Assembly (NCBI GenBank): GCA_023101885.1
Contig: JALPQD010000401.1
Span: 1,612,001-1,676,000 of the forward strand
Source of the DNA: Typhlomys cinereus
Lineage: Eukaryota > Chordata > Mammalia > Rodentia > Platacanthomyidae
DNA: 64,000 bases
Reading direction: 5' to 3'
Numbering within the stretch: the stretch's first letter is position 1; each line of letters starts with the position of its first letter. Made by a program: the position numbers and the translations under genes. Below the pieces are notes generated by a model. It saw nothing but the letters and a program-made list of their open reading frames with translations, had not been told where the DNA came from and made no database searches. Of this stretch, positions 1-10,260 are shown piece after piece.

Positions 1-904
1 GATCCAACAAACTTGATGCATGGGGGAAATGTGGGAAGTTAATGAGAAGATCGAAAGCAGGTTTCTGGCTCCTTTGAGAGAATGGTCACAGTTCATAAAA
101 ACCTTTTCTTTCCAAAGGAAATGGTATGGTTTTAACTTATTTTTACGTGTTTAGAGTGACGGCACTTTTTTTTTTAACCCCCATAAAGAAAATCCAAGTG
201 GAGTACTTTATACACTTGCCTCATACCCTGTTTGCGGCTGTGAAATCGAGAACCACTGAATAATAATAAAAAAAAGTTATTCACCTGACTTTAATAACTT
301 ACTTCACTGTAAAAATCTTATCCCTACTGTGGGAATACTTGGATTTACTGATAGTACCATTTTCAGGCTCAGCGACTCCAAACTTTTCCTGCCAAGCAAA
401 TAGATCATCTTGTAACCCACGTGTGGCGAATCTGTTCCCATGACACGGTGCCCCATTTAGAAGTATCAGCAAAATTCATGACAGCTACACTCAAGATAGA
501 CTCATAGAGATTTTGATGAATTTTGGAAGGTATTGGGAATATCCTGTTACACATGAGAGTGAAATGCAATGTGACAAACAAGAAAAATGAGGCCAAAAAA
601 AGTTAGTTTGGAATCAAAGAGCAAAGCAATTGTTTCCTTCTTGGTCTCATCTGGAGGTGTGAGCTGGATGGAGTGAGCATCCTGTATCTTGGGCTAGCCT
701 CAGCTTGACCCTTCAGATGGGTCTTTTAGCTTCCAGAATCTATCAGACTAGTAGCTCTCCTTTGGTCACCTTGCTGAAGATTTCCTTGTTTTTCTTTCTT
801 ATAAAATTCTGTGCATTCTTTTCTATTACCTTAGGTTTCTTTGGCTTTTACTACATTTCCCTAAAGACTTTCGTTTGATTATTTGTTATGCTTTTGAAAT
901 TTGA
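1..904. other. Single-copy AT-rich DNA, no gene seen
   Basis: No recognisable repeat, splice-flanked exon or RNA gene is visible. The only open frame of note is a 63-codon minus-strand frame with no family resemblance. Confidence 0.5.
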
Positions 905-1178
905 ACTTAGGCTGGGGAGATGGGTTAGGGGTTAGTTAAAGCCTTTGCTTCACAAGTGAAAGGAACTGAGTTTGGATCCTCCGATTGCATGGACAAAATG
1001 CCAGTCAGCATTGGTGACAGTCTGTAACGCTGGCCCTGGAAGGCAAAGGCTGGGAAAGTCTAGAGCAAAGCAATAAAGAAGTTGAGTAGTCTAGAATAGT
1101 TCCCGTGACACCCTTGAGCATCCACACACGTGCCCTCTTGTGCACGTGCACACACACTCACACACACAGTCATACACA
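905..1178 (+). repeat. B2-superfamily SINE, old copy
   Basis: The tRNA-like head (GGCTGGGGAGATGGGTTAGG) is followed by the body shared by the other copies in the window, including 'aaagcaataaagaagt' and 'cacccttgagcatccacacacg', and a CA-rich tail. It is diverged from the other copies and no clear target-site duplication is seen, so it is an old insertion. Confidence 0.8.
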
Positions 1179-1624
1179 AAAGCTTGTGACATAAAACTTT
1201 TTGATTCATCTCAATTATTTATAACCACAATATATAAGATATGTTTTAAAAATTTGTGTTGATATTGTCTTAGCCTTAGATACACAGATTGTATCTTCCC
1301 TCAATCTCATTTTTACTCACTTTTATGTGAAGAAGAGTCATTGAGCTCCAACAGTTTCATAAGAGTCTGCCATCCACTCATTCACCAGAGGTCTGCAAAA
1401 TAACTGGCAATATACAGACATACATGGATGGATAAGTGAATGATTGACAAATAGATAGGTGGGTAATTATGGCATACAAACTCTTTAGAAATAGGCAAGC
1501 AAGTTTCTTCATTGAAAAATCATTCAAAATTTTTTTATGTTTATTTGCATTTTAAGTTTCCAAGTGCAGGGATTCATTTTTTTCCCCTTACAAAACCAAC
1601 CTTCCGCTTCTCTTTCCTCTTTTG
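1179..1624. other. Single-copy DNA with a short degenerate tetranucleotide stretch
   Basis: A weak ATGG/GATA-rich patch lies near 1420-1465. Nothing else is recognised. Confidence 0.4.
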
Positions 1625-1706
1625 TCTTCCTTCCTTCCTTCCTTCCTTCCTTCCTTCCTTCCTTCCTTCCTTCCTTCCTTCCTTCTCCTTCTTTCCTTTC
1701 TTCCTT

Positions 1707-1782
<76 letters not shown>
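1625..1782. repeat. Compound microsatellite (TTCC)n-(TC)n-(TA)n
   Basis: About 60 bp of nearly pure TTCC repeats is followed by an imperfect CT-rich spacer. Pure (TC)n at about 1710-1747 then runs directly into pure (TA)n at about 1747-1782. The frames of 151 and 90 codons that cross it encode only low-complexity Pro/Ser/Leu then Tyr/Ile repeats and are not genes. Confidence 0.97.
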
Positions 1783-1783
<1 letters not shown>

Positions 1784-2479
1784 TTACATTCTTAGTCTGC
1801 ACATGGTAATTAACAAAAAAATGCCATGCAAGAGGATGTTGTTTGATTTCTGCATGACTCTTTTAAAGATGTGTTGCCTTGGAAAATTATCTGAACCTTT
1901 AAAATACAAGTCAGCATTTTTTGCTCTGTACTATGTTGTGGGGAAAGTTGTCCTCTCCCTCCTTTAAAGTGAAGCAATGCCTTGGTAGGCCTCACATCGA
2001 GGGCTCACTAGATCTGCCTTGTTCAGCACAGCTTTGTGTCACTTGTCAATTTTGACAAGACAAGCATGATGGATAAATAAATTTTCACTAGATTGAAGAG
2101 GCAAAGTATTTTTTTCCCTCTTCTACCCTTCATGTGTTATTTGAAGGCTGATCATGTGAAGATATCTGTATTGACTGTCAAAGAATCAATATTCGTTCTG
2201 GACAAGTTTCAAGATTTTCTGGAATAAAGTCTTGAAAACAAAAGATGTGCCTTTGGGTCTCCTTCTGTCACTAAAAACAGCCTAATTAAGTAGACTAGAG
2301 ACTCCTTATGGCCTCCATAGAAAATCAGGCAAATGGACAGAACAAAGGATGTGTTTTCCAACTGATCCCAATTTCTTGCAAGTTGATAGAACTACAAATC
2401 CTTTAGAAGAGACTTGCCTTCAGGATTTTAATGGTTGGAATATCTGGCAGTGCTTTGGAGGGTAAAACACTTCCACTGT
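1783..2479. other. Single-copy DNA, nothing recognised
   Basis: No gene-like or repeat-like structure is recognised here. Confidence 0.4.
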
Positions 2480-2745
2480 GGTTTTTAAAATAAATCTTAC
2501 ATTTTGCAAAGTTTCGGATTCACAGAATTTCTAAGATGTACAGAAAGTTCTTATATGTCCTATCTCCTCTATCACTAGCATACTGATATGGTACCCTGGT
2601 CAGTATTCATGGACTAGTACTGGATGTTATAAACTAAAATCCACACTTAGTTCAGATTTCCTTAGTATGACTTGCTGTCCTTTTTCCATTAGAGGAGCCC
2701 ATATAGGGGACCATGATGTATTTAGTTGCTGTGTTCTTGGTCTAA
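2480..2745. repeat. Probable ancient L1 3'-end fragment
   Basis: The run of phrases 'tttgcaaagtttcggattca', 'gatatggtaccctggtcag', 'ttcagatttccttagt' and 'tgtcctttttccattagagg' follows the order remembered from old eutherian L1M-type 3' regions. It is strongly diverged, so the family assignment is from memory and moderate at best. Confidence 0.4.
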
Positions 2746-3439
2746 AGCCATTATTCCCTTTCCTCCTGTGTGCTTATCATATTTCAGGGTTCAGATCAAA
2801 TGTCGTACCTTTCACAGGGGCTTCTCTGAACACTCTTCTCTACTTCTGGACCCTGATGAAAGTATGTTCTCTTTGCCTCCCCCTTCAAACATTTATCATT
2901 CCCAATCCCGTGTTCATATTTTTTAATCTTAGAGACAGGTGCCGACTCAAGACCTTCCTTACCCTTAGGACAGTAATCCATGTCACTTTTATAGCATCAC
3001 TTGGTCTCCCAAAGGAAGCTCCGTTTGCCCTTGTTTCTGTGCCCCTTATGAGCAACCAAATCTTCAGGCAACTTCTCTATGCATCAAGTGGATTCAGCGT
3101 GATGCCTGAAAACACGACTTCAAAAGTGATGAATACTATTTCAAGGGTGCTTTAACCTAAGCAGCCTCCTGGAAATGTGGTCCCTACATGAGCTTCCCTT
3201 TAGCTTCCTGTAGCTTCCTTATCACTAAAGAAAACCAGAAAGGCAAGCACTTACTTTTGAACCATCAAAACGTTCTTAAAAGATTAGGAGTAACCCAAAG
3301 TGGAAATTTCTGGCACTTCTTATTACAGAACCCAGTCCCTTCACTGAGATTCTGTGGGAGAGAGCTGTGTTTCAACACACATAATCCTCAATGTCTGTGT
3401 GCAACCCAAAGATTGGGGGGAGTTTAGACAAGTGGGAAA
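2746..3439. other. Single-copy DNA, no supported gene
   Basis: A 162-codon plus-strand frame (2667-3155) crosses the end of the old repeat. It shows no domain and no exon-like boundaries, so I read it as chance. Confidence 0.4.
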
Positions 3440-3648
3440 TGGCTGCAGATGTAGCTCAGCTGGCAGAGTGCTTGTCTAGCAAGCACGAAGCCCTGGGTTC
3501 TACTTCCAGAACCATCATGTACCATGGTGGTACATGGCTATAATCCTAGCATCAGGAGGACTCGAGTTCAATGTCATCCTTAGCTACATAGTGAGTTCAC
3601 AGCCAGCCTGTGCTATAGGAGACCCTGTCTCGAAAAAAAAAAATAAAT
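3440..3648 (+). repeat. B4-type composite SINE (ID head plus B1-like part)
   Basis: The first ~75 bp resemble an ID/tRNA head ('tgtagctcagctggcagagt', 'agcaagcacgaagccctggg'). They are followed by a B1-like segment ('taatcctagcatcagg', 'gtgctataggagaccctgtc') and an A11 tail at about 3634-3644. The order ID, B1-like, A tail is the B4 layout. Confidence 0.8.
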
Positions 3649-4417
3649 GTGGAAGGGGGCAGGGGAGTTACTGAGTTAGCTGGTCCCGAGAAGTCATTGA
3701 TGTATAGATGGAAGGGAGCTTGCTCGGTGGAACATACAGACTGGGGAGATCTGAGACCATGTGTACTCCCAGGCGCAGATGAGGAAAGTCTCCCCCAAAG
3801 TGGCTGGAATATTTACAGCAAGTCACAATGTGTTTCCTTTTAGCCATATCTTCAATCTCAAGACAGCTGACTGTTGTTTATGCAAACTTTCCATGGAAGT
3901 ATAACAAAAAATTTATTCTCTCTTTCTTTATTTAACACCCCCCCCCTTAGCCACGTGTTTCTCTTCCTAGTTCTTGTCATCCCTTCCCCCGACCTCCATC
4001 TCTTTCTCATTACACGTCTGAAGGATCTCGGCCTCTAGCTAATTTTTCACCTTAAATGCTGTCATTTCTCTTCCACCGTTGCTCACTTTTCAAACACATC
4101 CTCAAATTTGATTTCCTGGTGACCCTTTTCATATCCTCCTGCCATAGTTTCCCCAAGTATTATATCACTAGCTGCTCTTGTAACCATAATGCCTCTATTT
4201 CCAGAGTTTAACTGGGGAGTTCAGCTCTTGTAAACTACTTGTTATTACTCCCAAATACTCAAATTAACTGAAAAAAAGTTTTGCATAAGAAAAAAATTGC
4301 CATCATCTGTGCTTAAGGTTCTAGCTCAATATTCCAAGAAATCTCCCAAAGCGTCAGTTTCCCTGAGGTCTTCATATATTGTAATGTAATTTAAATATTC
4401 TGCTATTTACAATAGGT
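3649..4417. other. Single-copy DNA, nothing recognised
   Basis: A short poly-C run lies near 3938-3946. No gene or repeat is recognised. Confidence 0.4.
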
Positions 4418-4486
4418 TCTTGCTGGCCATGAGCTAGGCAACTCTTGCCTCTATCTCCTGAGCGTGGCAATTATAGGCATGCCTTG
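4418..4486 (-). repeat. B1/B4 SINE fragment
   Basis: Read on the minus strand, the 'ctcctgagcgtggcaattataggcatgcc' stretch (positions 4456-4484) matches the B1 core around its 'gcctttaatcccagcac' region. It is short and diverged. Confidence 0.5.
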
Positions 4487-5747
4487 TTTGAATGATTTTT
4501 TTCATAATTGCTATATTTTTATTTCTTACTTTGCATGTAATTCATGTGTATACTTCAGTTACAGAAAAATATATATATATTTGAAACTTCCATAAAACAC
4601 AATAAGTTTGACTGTTTTTCATCCCCTAGTCCCTACTCCCATTCCCCCCTGAAGTTTTCCTTTCCAGTTTGTCTCCCTCTGCATATGTGATCCATTGGTC
4701 CTCGGTCAGGATGCCTGTACTGATACAATAGCTGTTTGGATTAACGAATGTTGAGTGTTTTTCCCCCTGGCTGCCAGGTATCCTGTATGCTCTAGACACA
4801 GAGGAAGAGATAAGCTAAGTACCTTATAAGCAAGTCAAAAGGGAAAGTGACTTCTATGCATTGAAAGGATATGATATGGCCAGGGCTCAAGATGCTCCAG
4901 CTATCATGGTTCATCTGTCCAGCGATGATTCCAGGCCCAGAGCTATCCCACCTGCTCACCAGCTGTGGGATTTGACAGATGACATCATTCATTGGACTGC
5001 TCAGGCTCAGCCTTGTGGTCTGTTACCAGTAAGCCTTGTGATACCTTCTTCGAGAATCACATGTTAACCTTGCAAACTACATATGCCAGGTAAGGTTCGT
5101 GATCATGATGGTGCTAGTGAGAGAATGGAGGCAGATGAGGCTCGCTTCATACCATTAGGACAGAGGTATTCTTACAGACATTTGGGGTGTAAGGTCCTTT
5201 ACAGAAAGGTGAGACATTGGTGTGGTTAGTCTTGTCACCCTGACACCTCAGAGGCAGGTGCAGTTCTCCAGGTCCATCTAGGAGGTATTTAAATAAAGAC
5301 AGTCCTCTGGGCATTCCTATGTGGGGTTGTTTTGACTGCATAACTGATGTGGGAAAACCCAGCCCAATTAATGTTTAGCATCTCAAACGTGGTATGAGGA
5401 TATAGACTAGAAATAGGGTTAATCTACTGTTTGTATAGAACATTAAACATGAGTGCTGGAAATCTGTCACATTTTATGATTTTGTGCCTTGAGTGCACTT
5501 GCAGTTGCTACCATGACCTCGCTCTCGGTTATGTCCTAAGCGTCACTTTCTGTCTTAGCCTCCTCTCCCCCCAGTCATTTCAACACTCTTATATTCTTTG
5601 TTTTACTTCTTCAACCGTGGTTCTATCATGTATATTCAACTGGATTATGAAGTCTTTGAGGTAGAGACCATTTTCCAATCACATCCCTTCTAAAAACCAT
5701 ATAATGTAGTTGGCTCTGGGTTGATGTTGCTGAGACAGGTGTTTCCT
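4487..5747. other. Mostly single-copy DNA; possible LTR scrap near 5340-5415
   Basis: A short phrase near 5342-5368 ('gatgtgggaaaacccagccc') is shared with the LTR-like elements further along the window, but the match does not extend. Nothing else is recognised. Confidence 0.35.
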
Positions 5748-5825
5748 TGGACTGGAGATGGCACTTAGTGGCAGAGCATTTGCCCAGTATGGATGAAGCC
5801 TTGGGCTTGTTCCTCAATTCTGCAA
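5748..5825 (+). repeat. ID-type SINE
   Basis: A tRNA-like ID sequence with 'agtggcagagcatttgcccag' (5766-5786) and a degenerate B-box region, followed by an A-rich end. It is too diverged to be a functional tRNA gene. Confidence 0.6.
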
Positions 5826-5974
5826 AAGACAATCCAACCAAGTGAGAAACAAAACCGTGTTCTTTCATCTTAATGTTAATCAGACCACTAACTTTAACAG
5901 TCACATCCACTTGAAGTTCTTTTGGCAGAGCTCCAAGTATCATTCATAAAGTTATTGTACTTGATGGAGAAAAA

Positions 5975-6077
5975 GCTATATGCATTTTTTTTAATTTTTA
6001 ATTTTTATTATTTATTCAATTGTGCATGTGTGCGCGTGCGCATGTGTGTGCGCGCGTGTGTGCATGCGTGTGTGCGT

Positions 6078-6121
<44 letters not shown>

Positions 6122-6327
6122 ACCACGGACGAATTCAGGAACCACCATGGACGCCTCCACCTCCTCCTTGTTTACTCTGCCCCGGGATTCACAGGCTCCT
6201 CCCTACCAGGACCAGAAGCGCAGCCCCCCGCCCCCCCCCGCTTCCACCGGGCGTCTATATGTGGGGTCTAGGATCCGAACTCAGGACCTTCCGCCTGTGC
6301 TGAAGAGGTGGCTCAGGGGATAGGCCA
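5975..6327 (-). repeat. Young B2-like SINE with an inverted head
   Basis: On the minus strand the body and tail match the young subfamily seen at 29.8, 35.1 and 36.7 kb: T-rich complement of the A tail, (GT)n, 'gaaccacggacgaattcagg' and 'tcacaggctcctccctacca'. At about 6297 the minus-strand match stops. The next ~29 bp (6299-6327) read as the SINE head in plus orientation ('gaggtggctcaggggata'), so the 5' end is inverted relative to the body. Confidence 0.85.
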
Positions 6328-7217
6328 GATGTATCTTTAAGACGTCTGAAATACCAGCAATCTTGTGCTAAGTCTTCACAGTCATGAATTATGAGGGTGC
6401 TATGATCTCACTTGTTGATGTTTAACTTGACTCCAGAACATGCTTCTGAGTTGCTCTGTGTTCTTCCTCCTCAGATCCACTGCCCACCTTGTAACACTGA
6501 TACTTCTTTCTGTCCTTGGGCCCCTTTTCTTTATTTAATTCCCAGGTCAGTGCCCTAGAGTCCAGCCCAGACTTTCTCCTTGGGTTTTCAATGGAGAATG
6601 TCTTTTCTTTAAAACCCAGTCTTTCAAGCTAACCTTGTATGTTTTCTGTAAAACTAAACCTTCCTTTCTGTGTCTCATTTGCTAACAAAACCACAAATTT
6701 AGGAGTCCTCCTCAAGTCACTCCTGTTTCTTACAGCCCTAGAATTCATTACCAGACAGTGCTCAGTAACTTCCTCTGAGCTCCCCAATCCACTCATCTGC
6801 CACCACGGTCATGTAGATCTCACCTATACTATTTTGATGGTCTCTTCATGCATTTTTCTGTCTCCTGTTTTTTTTACCATATTGTAGCTGGCTAATGTAC
6901 AGACATGCTCTGATAGACCTCACATTAGATGATACCTCAACTAGATCCTTTCAATTTTCCTTTAAGTCCATAGCAGTAACTTGCTAGTTAATTATTCATT
7001 GGGCCTGAAACCCAAGTCCTTTCAGTGGTCAAAGTTGGATACATTATAGCCAATTCTTTGCTGAGACTAGCAAGACCCTTGAACCTGTTTCATTGGTATT
7101 CTATGATTTGTCCTCATGACTCTCAGGTTCTTTGCTGCTTTTGGATCATTTCTAAGGCAAGTTCAAAGAATCAGAATCATCTATTCAAATCCGCCTCATC
7201 ATGGTGCCTGGATACTT
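6328..7217. other. Single-copy DNA, no supported gene
   Basis: Small open frames only (up to about 82 codons), with no recognisable domain. Confidence 0.4.
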
Positions 7218-7476
7218 AACCATTCAGAGTTGTGTTTGGGGGGGGGGAGGCGCGCACTTGCACACATGCACCTGTGGAGGCCCAAGGCCCCCTGAATTGT
7301 TCTACCAGCTCTTTGCTTTGCTCTGGAGTTTCCCAGGCTCTGTTGCCTTCCAGGGTGGGAAGTACAGGTTACTGCCATTTCCACTAGTGTTTTTATATGG
7401 AAGCCAGGATCTGAACTCAGAACCTCCTGCTTTTTAGGCAGAGGCTTAACCCCTGAGCCATCTCTCTAGCCCCTGG
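7218..7476 (-). repeat. B2-superfamily SINE, older subfamily
   Basis: On the minus strand it starts with the head complement 'ctgagccatctctctagccc', continues through 'ggatctgaactcagaacctc' and 'tttcccaggctctgttgcct', and ends in a G10 and CA-rich tail region near 7235-7270. Confidence 0.85.
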
Positions 7477-7519
7477 GTTTTTTTCTTAACCTAACCTTTC
7501 TTGTTCATGCTTCTTCAAG

Positions 7520-7915
7520 ATACAGACTCCAAAGTGAAGATGAGTGTGGGAATGATTCCTCCTGGGGAAAGAAAAAGGGGGAAGCAGGGTTAGCCAAGGG
7601 GAAGTTAGGAAAACCACAGAGAGAGAAAAAAATTATCTCAGAAATCAGAGGCGTCTCAATAAGTATTAAAACACCTGTTCCCAGAGGTAGCTTTGAGAGG
7701 TGACTTGGGAGAAGAGATGCGCTATCTCGAGAAACATAATGGAATATATGTAACATGAGCAGAGGAGGTGGATTTGGGAGGAGGAAAGCAGCCACGGAAG
7801 GAAGAGAGGGGGAGGAGAGCAGGAAGGTGGATGAGAGCAAAGTATGATGCTATCTGCATATGTGCCAAAAATGTCATAGTAAAAAGTATTCCTTTGTATG
7901 CTAACTAAACTCAAT
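7520..7915 (+). repeat. Rodent L1 3'-end fragment (Lx-like)
   Basis: The purine-rich stretch with 'gaggtggatttgggaggagg' leads into 'gatgagagcaaagtatgatg' and 'aaaaatgtcatagtaaaaag', ending 'tttgtatgctaacta'. This order is typical of older rodent L1 3' UTR ends as I remember them. The 5' boundary is uncertain. Confidence 0.55.
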
Positions 7916-8109
7916 CACTAATCAATCAATGAAACAACTGGGCAGATGCTGCCAAAAGGTGTAAGCCCTTTTGTAATTGGGTATCCATCCCCTTAACCCT
8001 TGTCTATGGGGGAGACAAGAATACAGTGAGGATGAAGTTAAAGTTGGTGTTTTAAAAAAGTAACATTCATTTCCATTAGCCAATAATAGGCAGGGGCAGA
8101 ATTTTGTTT
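7916..8109. other. Short single-copy spacer
   Basis: Nothing recognised. Confidence 0.4.
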
Positions 8110-8290
8110 TGTTTTGGAACCCTTTTATTAGCATATACTAATTACACTTAACAGTGGCTTTTGCCACGACACTTTCCCATGGATACAGTGTATTTCGATC
8201 ACATGCACCTCTCCATAACATGCCCCACTCCCATTGGTCCTCTTCTTCTTCCCAGATGGTCCCTCATCCACCTTCAGAATTTGGCATCTC
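8110..8290 (-). repeat. Rodent L1 3'-end fragment, opposite orientation
   Basis: The plus strand reads as the complement of the same type of rodent L1 3' end: 'tattagcatatactaatta', then 'gtgtatttcgatcacatgca', then pyrimidine-rich 'cttcttcttcccagatggtc'. It lies ~200 bp from the plus-oriented fragment at 7.5-7.9 kb. Confidence 0.5.
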
Positions 8291-8344
8291 GTTGAGTGTC
8301 ACTGTGTCCTTGACATGGCTTGTGTTCCAGACCAAATTATAAAG

Positions 8345-8887
8345 AGAAATTTGTTCCTAAACAGAATCTTGTGTTTGTGCTATTGATATATTTTTAAAGA
8401 GAGATTCTATCAGTATCTGTGGAGGTATTGTGACTGGTACCTTTTAAATGGAAGGCACGTGAAAGGTATTAGAGATAGGGTTTATCTGCATATTTGAAAA
8501 ATAATGAGGGAAGTTACAATTTCGATGGTCTTCATCTTAGGATATAATCTTGTCCTACGATATCTCTAGCCTTGTCCTGAATTAGTGAATCCTTGTACCA
8601 TCTTACCCCTGAATTCTGCATGTTCTAAGGGATTCCAAAGCTCATTACGTGTATTTACAGATACAAACAATATGTAAGTGCAGTGTTAGGGTGAAGCAAT
8701 GAGCTGCTTATGGTAGAGAAAAGATAAACTCTCTTATGCTGATTCTGTTCGTTATACTCACTGAAAATAATGTTTTTATCAAATAGTGATACGTATATTT
8801 ATTACAGGGTATCTTAAAACCAAAGGAAAGCAGAAAGAAGAAAATATGAATTCACCATTGATATGTCAACCAAAGATAATCATAGTT
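8345..8887. other. Single-copy AT-rich DNA
   Basis: Nothing recognised. Confidence 0.4.
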
Positions 8888-8903
8888 AATATTTCAAGGG
8901 TCA

Positions 8904-9204
8904 TTGGAGGCAAAGGATTGGCAGCCACAGCAGTGTTCCTATACCTAAGGGGAACACGGGAAAGGGTTCGGGAAAGGCCACTGGGTCCTTGTACGTCATC
9001 GGAGAGGAGGGCCCAGAGGAAAATCAGACATGCACAAGAAAGGACTCTCTGGGAATTGGGGTGGGAGGCACTGGGGGATGGGGAGGGAGAGGGGTGGGGA
9101 GGAGGAGCAGGGGGTACGGGGGGGGGGAGGGAGGGAGGGAACTGGTGTACCTAATAAGTTTGTATGAGCTGAAATAAAAAAAAAATAACAGATGCTGAAA
9201 AAAA
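8904..9204 (+). mobile_element. 5'-truncated young L1 (3' UTR only)
   Basis: This ~285-bp body and A-rich tail is nearly identical to the complement of 50.64-50.91 kb, the 3' UTR of the full-length L1, with only scattered substitutions and one-base indels. It contains the G-rich polypurine tract and ends 'tgtatgagctgaaataaaaa'. A perfect 16-bp duplication, AATATTTCAAGGGTCA, sits at 8888-8903 and 9205-9220. The implied bottom-strand nick, TATT/AAC, fits L1 endonuclease preference. Confidence 0.95.
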
Positions 9205-9213
9205 AATATTTCA

Positions 9214-9450
9214 AGGGTCAGAGAGATGGCTCAGGGGTTAAAACTCTGCCTTGCAAACAGAAGGTCCTGAGTTTAAACCCAAGCTCCCATGTAAAAACAC
9301 CAGGCAAAAAATAGCACTGGCCTGTACTTCTGGTCTTGGAAGGTGGAGCCTGGAAAACTCCAGGGCAAAGCAAATAGGGAAAAGCAATCCAGAGTGATTC
9401 CTGAAGTCACCCTTGGGCCTCCACAGGCACACATGGTGCCCTCTGATATA
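9214..9450 (+). repeat. B2-superfamily SINE whose 5' end was hit by the L1
   Basis: The body ('gagagatggctcaggggtta', 'ggaaggtggagcctggaaaa', 'agtgattcctgaagtcaccc') is full length. Its first six bases ('gggtca') fall inside the duplication of the L1 at 8904-9204, so the L1 landed at about position 6 of this SINE and the head is now present twice. Confidence 0.85.
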
Positions 9451-9639
9451 CACAAAAAATTCAAAATTAGTATTTCAACTAACAATATTTCCTTTAACCA
9501 ATTTTATATATATTTTGAGGCCAAATTGAGAGCATGTGGTCTAAACTTCTAAAGCTCATCTAGTCCCTCTAAATGTACTGTACATTTCTCATGACTTGAC
9601 ACATTCTCCTGCTACATGGCTGTGGGTGCCTGGTGATGC

Positions 9640-9960
9640 TTCCCTGAATAATTTCCCTTCTGTTTCTCATTGTTGGATATTTCTTTAAACATTTTCCTGA
9701 TGTTGAATTTTTAGGCTGAAACAAACATTGTTGAAAAAAATATGAATAGCTTCTAGAATTAGAAGTGCTAAGTGAAGCATTTCTACACATGTTTAAAGTG
9801 GTCAGGTTACCTTTCATCATTCCTGTGTCCACTCACACCCTTGCCAGCAGTGGATATCTTCTAATGCATCCAAAGGTCACTTTCATTTTGGTATTTTCAC
9901 AATTACATTCATTCATCTACTCTTTTCACTTGCAAGTTAATCTCTCTTGAGTAATCTGCA
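9640..9960 (-). repeat. Probable ancient L1 ORF2 3' relic
   Basis: The phrases 'agaattagaagtgctaagtg', 'ggtcaggttacctttcatca' and 'ccactcacacccttgccagc' are in the order of the minus-strand reading of the ORF2 C-terminal region of old L1s. No frame survives. The flanks 9451-9639 and 9961-10149 hold nothing I recognise. Confidence 0.5.
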
Positions 9961-10149
9961 AAATTACTTTGCCTACTGATTAAGTCTTTACCAGTGAAGC
10001 TATTGTATATCCTAACTAAAGTTCAATAAAATAAGATTATGATAAAAAGTTTATTGACTTTTACTCTTCTAAGAGTATTACAGGAAATGGAATAATAATT
10101 TCTGGTTATCAATGTCTCAAGACAAAATAACTTATTTATGTACCTCTGT

Positions 10150-10260
10150 ATGTGTGTGTGTCTGTTTTCTTTCCTTCCTTCTTTCTTCCTTCCTCTCTCT
10201 CTCTCTCTCTGTGTCTCTGTCTCTGTCTCTTTCTCTCTTTCTCCCTTTCTTTTTTTTCTG
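10150..10260. repeat. Pyrimidine-rich low-complexity tract
   Basis: (TG)n, then mixed TTCC/TTC, then (CT)n with interspersed GTCTCT. The several overlapping open frames here are low-complexity and not genes. Confidence 0.9.

Noticed and set aside
1512..1967. 151- and 90-codon plus-strand ORFs
   Set aside because: They are translations of (TTCC)n, (TC)n and (TA)n microsatellites.
2667..3155. 162-codon plus-strand ORF
   Set aside because: It begins inside an old L1-like repeat, has no domain, and overlapping frames are also open.
3440..3520. tRNA gene
   Set aside because: The tRNA-like sequence is the head of an ID/B4 SINE with decayed arms and an attached B1-like part. The other ID copies (5748, 20917, 30734, 63222) are rejected for the same reason.
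5922..6323. 133-codon plus ORF
   Set aside because: It reads through the antisense of a B2-like SINE and its (GT)n. Similar frames at 29849, 36646, 25350 and 35114 have the same cause.
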